The notes beneath the pieces were generated by a model. That model did not search any database. It had not been told where the DNA came from and saw nothing but the letters and a program-made list of their open reading frames with translations. The translations under genes were made by a program, and so were the position numbers. Shown here in pieces: positions 26,346-37,086 of a DNA stretch of 64,000 nt. The DNA is from Nemania diffusa (lineage: Eukaryota; Ascomycota; Sordariomycetes; Xylariales; Xylariaceae). The first letter of the stretch is position 1. Every line of letters starts with the position of its first letter. The stretch lies in the NCBI GenBank assembly GCA_038501195.1, contig JBBPUQ010000001.1:6324001-6388000 (forward strand), written 5' to 3'.

Positions 26346-27309
26346 ATAACCCCACGCGGAATAGGGAGGGTCGCCCAACAGTCCATGCTTGCTACCTAGT
26401 TAGGTAGATATAGGTAGATTCATGCCTACTGGAGCAACAACTTGATATTATTAAGTTTAACTCAATTAAGCATTAAGCATATATGTAGAATAGGTAGTAG
26501 CCACTCCGCTAGCATATTTACAACAGACTATTAGCGTTAAGGCCACCCTACGAGATTGCTCAACTCTTTTCACTGAAGACCTACTGCTGCAACTCTGATA
26601 TTGATGTAACTAGATGGTATTGCGACCTATAATTCTGTATACGACTGGAAACACCAAAGTAAAGGATGCCTAGCGTGAGGAGTGGTACAGCGACAAGTCT
26701 TTAGTTGCACAGCGTAGCTTTAAAGCCCATTCCAATTAACCCGAGTTAACAGGGTTTGCCCTTATAAACCTAGCTTGATTAGATATTGAGACGGTGTGGG
26801 CGACATGACCACATGGGGAATAGGTTGAATAGGTCATCAAGGCCTAGTTTTTCTTTTTCTATTGAGGTTGAATAACCGGAGCTAGTACTTCTCTTACATA
26901 GGCACGCCTCCTACAGCGGCTCCTTCAGGAGCTTGCTACTCCAAAATATACTATTGCGTTACCAGAATACTTGTTTCTTTGGCTTCAAGTCTCTAGAAGT
27001 GATCTATTTCACCGTGTTCAGTCCTCTAGACTGCGTGGTGTGTGTATGTTACACGCTTCGTTTCAATATTTCTAGGGTATATAAAATGGCTCAAAGAGCG
27101 TAGCCTCAAAGGTCAAAGAAGAAAGATCTTTGACCAAAAGCTAGGTCTCCCAACAAAGTAATTGTGAGAATCTTATTGCGCAAGTACGATTAAATCACTC
27201 TCATGGTTCAAATTGGTGTGATGCTAGAAATGACAATTGTTACTAGAACAAACAGATTGTCTAACATAGACCAAGCACTTGTTTGAATCTAAAGCATTAA
27301 TTTTAGATG

Positions 27310-27317
27310 TATAAAAT
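27310..27317 (+). promoter_or_regulatory. TATA-like box for the kinase-like gene
   Basis: TATAAAAT lies 137 bp before the ATG at 27447. An identical box followed by the same GGC lies 230 bp further upstream (27080-27087). The nearer one is the better candidate. Confidence 0.4.
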
Positions 27318-27446
27318 GGCAGCAAAGCCCAGGTATCAGTTGACAAATTCCGCAATCATATTCACAATCACATAGACATACCTGAACACACAAACACACA
27401 CACACCCTCTCGGACATTTCTGAACATACTCCTGACAATTTACACC

Positions 27447-28520
27447 ATGGCTTCCGCAAGTACTAAAACATCTGAAACCGGGAATACAATGGCTGCAAAA
27501 TTGATATCGGTGACACGAAACTATTACCGGCCAGTTCAACGATGGCACATATCAGAAGAAACTGGTGAAGAGTGCACCAAGCGTGATGGGGTCTCTAGAC
27601 CTACATATTGCCTCTTTCTCGCCGGCGATGGGTCCTATAAATGGGTCGGGGTTAACGCAGGCGTATTCCCAGGCCGATGGTCTTGGAAGGCGCCCAGCTA
27701 CTATAAGCGCCTTGTATTCCCCCCTTTCCCCACAGGATCCTGGAACCTCGGCCAAATCCGCCGCCTCGAGAACGGAGAGGTCGCTTTCACGAAAACACTT
27801 GAACTTCCCCTGATGGGAGCCGAAAATGCCTGGCATCCTACTAGAATTGAGTTTACCGACTTCGAGACTGCCGTCCCATTCGACGGTGATTGCGACGCTA
27901 GGCTATGGATCGCTAAACACCCTCACTTCGACGGCAAGTCAGTATTTGTGAAAATTGCCCTTTGGCCTTCTAATTGGTCAAAACAAGCAATAGAAAATGA
28001 GACCAGAGCTTACCAACTAATCGACGGTCTTGACATCGCCCCCAAATTCCTCGGACACGTAACTTACCACGGAGCTATCGTCGGGTTCATCTTGGAGTTG
28101 GTAGAAGGCGCGCAAGCTACCACGAAAAATGACGAGAATGCCCGCATTGAGGTTGTTAAGAGGCTCCATGATCTCGGTATTATTCATGGTACCGCACATC
28201 GCAAGAACTTCCTCAAGACAGGGAATGGTGTGATCATGATCGATTTCGAGGACGCCAAGTTTGGCGACGAGGCGACAGTTAGACGGAAGCAAGAAGATAT
28301 CCGCCGTATTTGTGACGAGAACGATATGACGACAATTGTGTCTAAAGAAGACGATGATTGGGTTCCGGAAGTTAGTGAGTTCTTCGATGCTCTGGTAGAC
28401 GACGAGGTTAGCTGGAGCGATGACTCTGAGGCGGGCAAGGCTGAAACCGTAATCGACGAAGCAGTAGAATGTTTTTTTCGCCTCTTGAAAAATGAATACT
28501 CAGCTGAGCAGAACGACTAA
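27447..28520 (+). CDS. Protein-kinase-like fold protein, catalytic Asp replaced
   Basis: A single-exon 357-aa protein. The first ~150 residues match nothing I recognise. From ~165 the kinase/APH-like fold can be traced: VFVKI (Lys169), ENETRAY (Glu185 of helix C), FILELVEG (hinge), IIHGTAHRKNFL (catalytic loop, 246-257) and VIMIDFEDAKF (Asp266, metal-binding loop). Related fungal proteins normally read HGD-x-H-x-x-N here; this one has HGT (Thr250 where the catalytic Asp is expected), while the downstream Asn and the IDFE Asp are kept. It is therefore probably a pseudokinase or has altered chemistry. The C-terminal ~60 residues are acidic. The ATG has a good context (ACCATGG). Partner and pathway are unknown. 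The frame is open, with no sign of decay. Confidence 0.75.
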   Translation: MASASTKTSETGNTMAAKLISVTRNYYRPVQRWHISEETGEECTKRDGVSRPTYCLFLAGDGSYKWVGVNAGVFPGRWSWKAPSYYKRLVFPPFPTGSWNLGQIRRLENGEVAFTKTLELPLMGAENAWHPTRIEFTDFETAVPFDGDCDARLWIAKHPHFDGKSVFVKIALWPSNWSKQAIENETRAYQLIDGLDIAPKFLGHVTYHGAIVGFILELVEGAQATTKNDENARIEVVKRLHDLGIIHGTAHRKNFLKTGNGVIMIDFEDAKFGDEATVRRKQEDIRRICDENDMTTIVSKEDDDWVPEVSEFFDALVDDEVSWSDDSEAGKAETVIDEAVECFFRLLKNEYSAEQND

Positions 28521-29210
28521 GCTTGAGTAAGCTAAGCACCTACAACGGAGTTGATATTTTTTTAATATAACTTATTGCTAATCTTTTACTATCTTTAGAA
28601 TTTCTTTTTGACTATTTCTAATATTAAGTGACCACGCTGCTGGTTGATCCAAGCAAAATATGCATTTTGTAAACTTATTTCCCACCATTCTTGCCTCCCA
28701 TTGTTGTTAGGGCAGTCTGTGTTCCTTTCCACCTAAGCACCAACTCCCCTCCTAACTACAAGTTTTGGCACCTATTGTTAATGCAAAAGTGGATAGGTGA
28801 CATTTACATATGGAATCTCCAACGTAAGGTTCAACTAATCTCTATCTATTCATCTGTGACACGATTTGCATGGCGGACGACTGTGATCTTGTCCAGCATC
28901 GCAGACTGTAGGTACGGATCTACCAGGCACCCTTTCTGTAAGCTTGCAGAGTTTCCTCTCTGATATTATAATACAGAGGCCTGAGAAAAGCGTAAAGGAG
29001 AGAAAGAATTGATTTATAGAAGGTCAAGGTCTTCCAGTCCCCGAGATCAAGGGCAGCTGACCTTAGGCTGAAGAAGGGTATAATTTTGCAGTCCACTCCA
29101 AAGCTTCAGTATTATTAAACCTTGGAAGATCGCCCGTGTAACACAGATCGTGAATGTCGATCTCCATAGGTACTCATTGTCAGTCTAGTCCAGCCAATCC
29201 CCTTCTCATT
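28521..29210. other. Convergent intergenic region
   Basis: The 3' flanks of the kinase-like gene (+) and the P450 (-). An open frame at 28691-28963 (+) has no recognisable features and is not called. No RNA gene is visible. Confidence 0.5.
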
Positions 29211-31258
29211 CTACTGCCTTGTCCAAACCAAAGGCGCACGCTCAGGATGTAACAGTTGAAGTAAGAGTACATGACCGGAATCGTTTGCGATGAGGTCCAT
29301 GATTCTGGACCGTGCCTTTTCCATGCTCTCACCACTTTGTGTAACTGGATTGACCCGAGTATTGAGAAACAGGACTGCCATGGTCGCAGCGAACTCGACT
29401 TGGGAAAACTTTCTTCCAGGACAACTAACGAAGGAAAACGGTCAGTAATGTTCCTAATTGTGTACTTTCTACGATTTCACAGGTCACAATGACCATGTCT
29501 CTGGATAAAGGGCTCACATACTGTGAAAACTGTTAGCTTTGGGAAGCAGTATGGCATGTTTTGGTACTTACCTCTCGAGTGCCCTCGGACCATCCAAGGA
29601 AAGCGCCTCGGACAGGAGGATCAAACTCTTCATTGCCGGGCTTGCCGTCCTTGATCCAACGCGAAGGCTTCCATGTCAGAGAATCTGACCCCCAAAATCT
29701 AGGGTCGGTTTGTACGGATCCGTAGCTAGGAGCTATCATACTATGAGGGGGGAGCAAATACGATTTGCCACCGACTGTAATCGATCTTGAATCATTGGCG
29801 GTCCATTTTATGACAGGTACAGGTGTTAAGAGTCGCATCGTTTCATACATAACAGATACGCAGCGCTTAAGGCGAGGGAAATCTGCGCGATAATTCCATG
29901 TGTGCGGCTCGCGGTCTCCAAACACAGCATGGATCTCTTCCGACAGCCAATCCTGAACTTTGGGATGTGCCGCTAGATAGTATGTTGCGAATGTGAATGT
30001 GTTAGCGGTGGTGTCATGTCCAGCAAAATTAAAGGCAAACATGTTCCCATAGATCTCGCTCTCTGTCAAACCGCCAGATGTCTTCTGCTCGTCTTGTGAG
30101 GCGCGGACCAGAGACGTCATAAGGTTGTGGTCACCAGTTTTGCCTGCGGCGCTTTGATTCGTAGTGGTTATTAGTGAACATGAAATGACAGACATCCAGC
30201 TATCCACGAGAGAAACAACTGTGTGTTTGGAACGGGTGAACTTGAAAGTATCAATGTAACCACTTACAACGCTCGCTTCTCCTCCTCATAGATATTGGTC
30301 ATATATGAATGAAATGAAACCCAAGCCTCGTGGACGCGCCGAAATTTGCGGGGGAGCCAGGGATGTGCTATAAACTTGGTTCCAAAGCCAAGTATAAGGA
30401 CGCAATTTTCAAGGATAGTTTGGAGGGATTCTTTATAGTTGGCCGACGGGCTAATACTAGACTCGGACTGTCTCTCATCATAACCCTGGAACTTGAAAGA
30501 CTTGCCAAAACCTGCCTTGGAGAGGACATGAAGAGATAAGGTACGTAAGTCGTCTGCGGCAGTCGGCAGTGAGGTTTTGGACAACCAATAATGAAGCATA
30601 TCCCTTGCGAGAGAGAGAGTCTCCGTCCACACGATGTCGTTGGTTTGCTCGTTGAAACAATGGGTCGCTATTCTGCGTTGCGTTTTCCATGATTCACCTT
30701 CGGCCTAGATGTATATTATGAGTATACTCATCAACCCGGCTGTAGCCGCGGAGGAGGAGGACTTGCGGTGGAGATGTTAGGTCCGAACACATTCAGAACC
30801 TCTGGTTACCTCATCGTTAGCATCGTGATCGTAAACTCCTCAAATCGAACAAGTGACAGACCTGTGACGAAGACGGGCCGTGGGAACTCAGCTCCCCTCC
30901 TGAATATTGACATGATAGCTTCTGGATCATTGACATAAACCCAGTTCTTCAGAGGTGTCACTAAAACCCACACATCTCCCATTTCTTGATGAGATCGATA
31001 GCGATCCTCAATCTCCCACCCACGCCAGTTATATCTGGTAAAGCTGTTGTCACCAAAAGGTAAGCGACGGAATATAGGCAAGACATTTTTGTCTACGAGG
31101 GCCCAGAATGGATTGAGAGGACTGATAGGAACGAATCGAATAGGGACGCCGATGGTGCGAGCATCTAGGTAGTTTCGGAACAAGCTTAACGCCTGACTCA
31201 ACACAAATACTGCTACCAATGTGGCAGGAGTTGCGAGGATTAGGGTAAGCCAAGCCAT
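29211..31258 (-). CDS. Cytochrome P450, heme-loop splice junction out of frame
   Basis: A microsomal-type fungal P450 of about 553 aa. Exons (minus): 31258-30862, 30801-30767, 30704-30268, 30151-29572, 29424-29211. The start is the ATG at 31258, followed by a hydrophobic anchor (residues ~3-22). Visible signatures: FGPNISTAEGESWKTQRR (helix B'/C), FNFAGHDTTAN (I-helix oxygen-activation motif, ~331-340), YETMR (ExxR, Glu392/Arg395) and FLGWSEGTRE + CPGRKFS (heme-binding Cys). The second intron (30766-30705) has a GC donor in the favourable form GCAAGT. The last intron (29571-29425) joins GAG to T-TGT, leaving one extra base before the Cys codon. As read, this would shift the frame and lose the heme Cys unless splicing is unusual. 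The substrate is unknown. Confidence 0.8.
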
Positions 31259-32239
31259 TGGCAATTGGGGTGGCGAATTCGCCGCGTGCAGCAATGTCCG
31301 AAAACGATAAATAGATAATAGTAATTGAGCGAAGAGATGGAGGAGAGGAAAGGATTCAGAAGGGATGAGGCTCTGGTCTCCTCCGACTAATCCCTCTTGT
31401 AAAAGGTGGTGGTACGCGACCTGTCAGTTGGTACAACCGTCTAGGTATCTATGCAGCAGTGTAACTCAAGGGGCTAAAATACACCCCCCTGAATGTCACA
31501 GGCTCCGATTCGACATACATCCGCTCTCAAGGGGAATCATCAATATTTTAAGCAGGCTGGGAAAGCATGACGTGTTATATAGAATTATTATGCAGACTAC
31601 TATCCCGTATAAGGGATGGGCTCACGGCAATCAGAATCTTGGGTAGGTACTTGAGATAATTTGCACCAGGCTCTTAGTGTAGCGGGTACTTGAAAGGGCT
31701 AGCAGCTTACATGGTATAAAGGTATAGGTACTTTCTAGACAAAGCACACATGCGCAAGCGTATTGACATATACATAGTAGATAAATACATAAGAAGTGGT
31801 ATGGATTTCTAATACTGCAGCAGTAATGTTATTTTGCTCGGATGCACCGAAGAAGATGCATATGCAAGAACTGTGAGTGCAGATGTACATCTCTACAATG
31901 GCCCAATGAAATGAGCAGCTGATATAACTTGCACGTTATATCTTCTAACATACAGAGACAGGTGGTATTTCATTTTATGCACGAATCTCTCGGATCCGAG
32001 GTGTAATAAGCTAGTCGCTATTCTCGTAGTTATGGATCAATACGGGGCTCGATCTATACTAATCAGTTATGAAGTGTATATTGTGAGCAGCTGTGTATAT
32101 TGTCGATGAAGAACCAGATCACCTCGCGTTAATACCCCGTAGTAGAGGTTTCCTCTATTGTACCTGGCTGCGCGCCTTGATCTCGGCTACCTGTGCCGGT
32201 TTACATACACCGAAGCGCTCAAAGTCTCTCACAAAGTCA
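31259..32239. other. Intergenic region, P450 to hydrolase
   Basis: The upstream region of the P450 and 3' flank of the hydrolase. Small frames at 31365-31646 and 32093-32416 (+) are unsupported or antisense to hydrolase exons. No structured element was recognised. Confidence 0.5.
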
Positions 32240-33280
32240 TTAAGAGCTCTCGACCTTCTTGATAAGTTCTTCCAGCTGCTCAGCGACATAAGCTGGGTTA
32301 TCCTTTTGAATAAAATGCCCGCTCTTTGGCGCGATAATTGGCCCCTTTGCTCTGTCTGGGTCAGTGAGCTCACAGAGTCCCGCGTTGTATTTTTCCCACA
32401 TACTATTGCTGTTTAGTCATAGCCTCAATTTGAGGAACAATCGTCCACTTACGGTTGGGTATACATAGCAGCCATACCAATAGGGACCTTGAACATCGCC
32501 CACTCTTCGTTCGAGAATTGCTCAAGCTCATGGCCTACAACAGTGATCCAAGGACCCTTGTCTGAAGTCTTTGATCCCTTCAGTTTAGGACTTGAGGGGT
32601 CAGGCAGAATGCTCTTAATGTCTCGTCGGTCAAATCCTTCGCCATTCTTGGCTCCTGCTGAAAAAACCGTAGTCATCTTCGTATAGGCAGCTTGATAAAC
32701 CTCGAGCGGGGTGTTAGGCGGGACCATTTTCTCGAGGTTGAAAGACGGATCTTTCGGGTTCGGCCAGATCTCTGCATGGTCAAGAGTGCCAGGGTTGGAG
32801 TCGAGAAAAAGGATACCCTCGACAATTGTTGGATATCTAGCTCGGATATCAGTCGTTAGCAAAAACAAATAAGGCTGCTGTTAACTAATACCTATGAGCA
32901 TATCTACGAGCGACGTGAGCGCCTATGCTGTTGTTCACAAAGACAATGCGGGAGCTTCGATCAGGAGAGACAGTTTGTATCAGCTCGTGCAAATCGTCGG
33001 TAACATCGTCGACCGTGTGCGCATAGCCGGGAGTTTTACTAGACCAGCTTTCGCGAGGGTCTCTTGGGGAAGCACCCTGACCATATCGGTCGTACGTGAG
33101 AATCCAAGGACGCGGAGAGAGGCTCGATCGTTGAAAGAGTTCAATGGTTGGTTTCCAAACAACCTGTGGGAGACCAAGCCCATTGAGGCAGACGACTAAG
33201 AGGGTGCTTGACGCATCCCCGGGGAAGAGCTCATATGCGACAGGAGCGTCGGGCTTGGAAGGGAGATTAGCTGTAGGCAT
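32240..33280 (-). CDS. Alpha/beta-hydrolase fold protein
   Basis: A 311-aa alpha/beta hydrolase. Exons (minus): 33280-32892, 32836-32453, 32402-32240, with introns of 55 and 50 nt joining in frame. The fold reads LLVVCLNGLG (strand 3 and oxyanion region), ILTYDRYGQGAS (strand 4), VFVNNSIGAHVARRYA with the nucleophile elbow Asn-Ser118-Ile-Gly, GILFLDSNPG (strand 6 with Asp142) and IIAPKSGHFIQ with the catalytic His near residue 287. No signal peptide is seen, so it is probably cytosolic. It lies head-to-tail behind the P450, about 1 kb away. It could act on a metabolite ester or epoxide, but the sequence does not define the reaction. The coding sequence is intact. Confidence 0.88.
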
Positions 33281-34637
33281 CTTGAATTGGACAGCAATGG
33301 GGAGGGGGTGCTGTTACTGCTAACGGTGTGTGGGACTTTCACTGGTATATATTAGATTATCTGAGACAAAGAGCCCCTCAAATGATCCCGGTTGTTTGTC
33401 AGCTACCTATCCATCACTGGCCTAGCTCTCTCACATATCACTTATCAGGAAGTCGAATTAGAACTCGGTGGCTCGGCAAGGTGAGTAGAGATATTAATAA
33501 CTACATCGCCCAGTTTCATTGACCTAAATACGTGACCAATGTCCATATTAGCGTCACGAGATGGCCCAACCTGCTAAGCATGCCCTAGACGCCTGTTAGC
33601 TGCAGTGACCTGTATACACGCCCAACTATACCGAGCTGTGCAAAGGCAATTGGCGGTGCAAGGTCACGCTAAATACAGGAAGAAATAACAGTACCAGACT
33701 GTATAGACTGTAAGTTGGAAGCATTTAGGCATAAATCGAAGAAGTTGGCCCTGGCTGAGAAGGAAAATCACAGCCCTTGATAGATCAAAGAGAATTATTA
33801 GCTGAGTTGATTCCAAGCATTTGAAATGAGCTCTCGTCCCGAGTAGCTCGATACTACGGACTATTCATCCTCTCTAGGAACTTAAGCTTACTTAGCTAAA
33901 AGCCAAAAGGTCATGATAAGAGCGAACGTTATTAGGCAGGTAGAGACATGTAGGAAATGGGCTGAAAATAGACTCATATACCGAGGCCGATATTATCTCT
34001 ATGCTTATTTTCAAATAGACAGCTACTTTTAAGAAGGGATAATCGTGAGTTCCTTATAGGTAAACCGCGCCCATCGACTCTTATAGTCGAATATTTGCAA
34101 ACTGAAATGTGTAATCAGCCCCGTCATCGGAAGTTGACGATAAGGAGGTTTCGTAGTGATATAAGGAGGGGTTCTTTCCTTATAAAATAATAAAAGTGAT
34201 AGCTAAGAAATGTTGAAACAAGCTCAGAAAGCAAATTAGGACCTGGTAGCCAGCAGCCCGCGGCCTGGAGGGCGCAAGTGTCATGTACGGCTTAGTAGCA
34301 TATGTTGATAAGGTGAAGCTGACGGACCCGAACTTTTGTCTCACGACACAAACACATTTGGCAGCCCTGCATGGTTACAAATTTGTCCCTTTCCCCATCT
34401 GTAAACCCGTAACCCAATTAGGAGTATCTCATCTTATTGTGGATGTGCCAAGGAACAACTCTTGCTGGTGCATTTCCTCAAATAGGCTACCCCGCTTTAA
34501 GAATTCACTGCCCCGCGCTAGCATTGCAAACCATCTCGTTAGACAATATAAATTAGATATAAATTGCATGTTATTCATAATTATTAGAATAATTTTAACT
34601 TTGATGTACATAGAAAAGAGAGGCCACTTCAGTCAAC
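33281..34637. other. Intergenic region, hydrolase to HAD gene
   Basis: About 1.35 kb without a supported gene. A frame at 34283-34648 (+) has an ATG but no recognisable features and overlaps the end of the dehalogenase antisense; I do not call it. Confidence 0.5.
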
Positions 34638-35408
34638 TTATGGCTTGAACTCCTGCTCTACCGCCGTAGCAAGATCGCCCAAAGTCTTGAACCTAAATGC
34701 CAGCTCAACCTCATCCTTGAGATCCTCCAATTTACCTCCTATGGCCGCCTCATCACCCGCTCTCTCGATCCAGCAACTCTTCAAGCCAGATTTCTTAGCC
34801 GGGACGTGGTCATGCTTCAGGGCCTGCGCCACGTGCAGGAACCCATCCCGCGTCACGCCCAGATCTCTCTCCGCATGCTCAATCATCCACTCGAAGTTTC
34901 GCCGGTCGGGCTTATACGACCCAATCTCCTGCGCCGTGTAAACCGCATCAAAATTGACACCTTTCAGCGGTCCAGTGCGCGTTCTCTCAAAAGCAGTCTT
35001 GTCGACATTCGAGAGCACTATCAACTTGTACCTCTCCGCCAGCACTCTGAGAGCTTCGACCGTGTCCGGGAACGCAGGCCATGAGCCGACACTATTCCCG
35101 AACGCCGCCTTTTCTTCTATCGCGGCGCTAGAACCAGGGTCTAGTGGCACACCCAGCTCCCCGGCCACTTTCTCGTAGACCTCCCCTAGGAGCTGCGTGT
35201 ACGGCATGCTAGGAAACTGATGTTCTAGGAGGCCTTCGAAATGCGTGAATAGGCCAAGTAGACCTTTCTTCTCATTTTTCATAGGATGGCCATCGGGCAA
35301 GCGCGTGTTCAGTGGCTCAATGGCTACTGATATGCCGCTCTCCCAATCAATCAAGGTAGCGTAGACATCGAAAGAGAGGGCAGTGAAGGATGTGAGTGAT
35401 CTTCCCAT
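34638..35408 (-). CDS. Haloacid dehalogenase type II (HAD superfamily)
   Basis: A single-exon 256-aa protein of usual length for (S)-2-haloacid dehalogenase-like HAD hydrolases. Motif I is SFDVYATLIDWE with the nucleophile Asp14. Motif II is IVLSNVDK. Motif III is GSYKPDRRNF with the conserved Lys. The helical cap lies between motifs I and II. The Asp-x-Tyr form of motif I (DVYATL) is typical of the type II group, which hydrolyses 2-haloacids, although fungal members may act on other small acids or phosphates. No targeting signal is visible. The ATG at 35408 gives the complete N-terminus. The gene has no introns and no sign of damage. Confidence 0.92.
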   Translation of the reverse strand: MGRSLTSFTALSFDVYATLIDWESGISVAIEPLNTRLPDGHPMKNEKKGLLGLFTHFEGLLEHQFPSMPYTQLLGEVYEKVAGELGVPLDPGSSAAIEEKAAFGNSVGSWPAFPDTVEALRVLAERYKLIVLSNVDKTAFERTRTGPLKGVNFDAVYTAQEIGSYKPDRRNFEWMIEHAERDLGVTRDGFLHVAQALKHDHVPAKKSGLKSCWIERAGDEAAIGGKLEDLKDEVELAFRFKTLGDLATAVEQEFKP

Positions 35409-37086
35409 GGCGCTCGGCGAACAGTCACAACGTAGGGTATGAGTCGGGCGTTGCAGCCCGATATTTAAACACCAATCAGGTCTTTATTTGAGACCATGAA
35501 ATGTCGGTTCTGTTGAAGAGTGTATCCGACGTGGTAGTTAGCCATCTACTATTACTGTTTCAAACGTGTCGTCGAACTTGGAGGTTCGGCATATCGGCAT
35601 CTCAATAGGCATCCCGACGGTGCACATCGACTCTTCGTCTAGCTGCATTCAGCTTAGGCTCTCATGCACTTCGGCATATGTTGCAACTTGCCCCTCTCGT
35701 ATACGTGCGTACAAAACGCAAGTCAAGATGCATAAAGGTGGAGTTGCAACTGACATACGTCCCTAGGATAAGAAGCGATAGGAAAGATACCTCACCAATG
35801 TATTATTTATTATCTATTTATTCATCGGAAAGGGTACTTTCTAAATAATGAAAAATATCAGACATCATGAGATGATCTGCGATTAAAAAGTCTCAAGACG
35901 ATAAGCCTTGATTGGTGTGGCTCGGAATACCTACTTGAGCAACAATCCAATACAGGCGTGTCAGACTCAATTGTCCAATCAGCTTACACCGTGACGACAA
36001 ACACGTGAGAGGATTCAGATAGGTATCAGGTTCAATTAAGTAGGGGTGAGAGATTAAAATAAATATTATCTCTGAAACGAGTGATATTTAATCATCAATC
36101 CAACAGTGGCGTCTTTGCAGCTGTGGGCAAGGTATGTATGCGTATGAAGACCCCCGAAGCTACCCTAGGTATTAGTTAGTATTGAAGCCTCAAGAGATAG
36201 CACTAGTGAGTAGGTAGGTAGCTATCTATTACACTTCAATCATCAACCCACTCTGTCAATCATTACTAAAAACTATTATACAACTTGCCAACGCAAATGT
36301 AATTTATTTATCCATAGTCTACTTACTGCATTGCGTACATAAATCCCCAACCCGATCCCTAATGGCAGGAGTAGAGAGAGCCTCATGCCCAGACAAACCA
36401 TGACACCCGCCAGTGCCACCAGCCAATCACAGGGCGGCAATCTCCCACAAGAGGCAAACCACCAGATCGACCACGTTCCGGAATGGCGGGACGTGATTGG
36501 CCCTGCCTCGGCTTCGGCCAATGTCAGAGCTGGATGTGGTCGCGTGCTCGACCCGACGAGTCCAGATTGTGAGACGGCCGCTTGTTCCCCTTCGAAAACC
36601 ACCCAATATGGACTCGGGCCCCTACCATGTGCCGCCGATGCTTCTCGCTCCGCAGCAAAATAGCGTAGGCATTGATTCCTCGCGTGTCGCCTCCTCCGCC
36701 AGGCCGACAGACAGACAGACGCAACAAGAGGCAAGGTGTTGCCGTCGTCGACGCTCTCTTCCACTTACACCGTTTCTTCGCTGCCTGCCTAACGAACAAA
36801 CAACCAACGCCTGTCTAACAGTCCTATGATCTACCGCCGTGTTCGTGGTTCCACAGCTCTGTCGTCGCCGCCTTAGCACTTGCCCCTGTCGCGTGACACT
36901 GCCAGTCGGCGTCCAAGACGGTTCGTGTCCAGGTAGGATCACGGGTAAAGGCGAGTGCGTGGTGAAGTTCCACGCCCATACACTTCCAGGACAAGCAGAG
37001 GGGAATTCAACCTTGACTTGAACATCCATCACCCCACGAAAAAGAAGATATCCCCGACCTCTTCTTATAAGAACCGAATAAACATA
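35409..37086. other. Upstream region of HAD and bHLH genes
   Basis: A divergent intergenic region of 1.7 kb. It contains a CACGTG E-box at 36002-36007 and a TAGGTAGGTAG run near 36211. 36500-37086 is GC-rich with long open frames on both strands; these lie in the likely 5' leader of the bHLH gene, start mostly with non-ATG codons and resemble nothing known. Confidence 0.5.

Larger units (their letters stand above)
25642..27446. other. Divergent intergenic region, transporter / kinase-like gene
   Basis: This is the shared upstream region of two divergent genes. It holds a C-rich block with CreA-type sites (26289-26345), two TATA-like boxes before the plus-strand gene (27080 and 27310) and an A-rich run near 25890-25915. 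I see no coding exon here. Confidence 0.6.

Noticed and set aside
28691..28963. 90-codon plus-strand frame between the kinase-like gene and the P450
   Set aside because: No motif, no coding bias and a convergent 3' flank position.
29424..29571. An 8-nt microexon (TTTTCACA) to fix the P450 frame
   Set aside because: It would restore the frame but insert three residues between Arg-Glu and Cys, breaking the invariant R-x-C spacing of the heme loop, and it needs a branch site too close to the acceptor.
34283..34648. 121-codon plus-strand frame overlapping the HAD gene end
   Set aside because: It has an ATG but no recognisable domain, shows no protein-like composition along its length and is antisense to the dehalogenase C-terminus.
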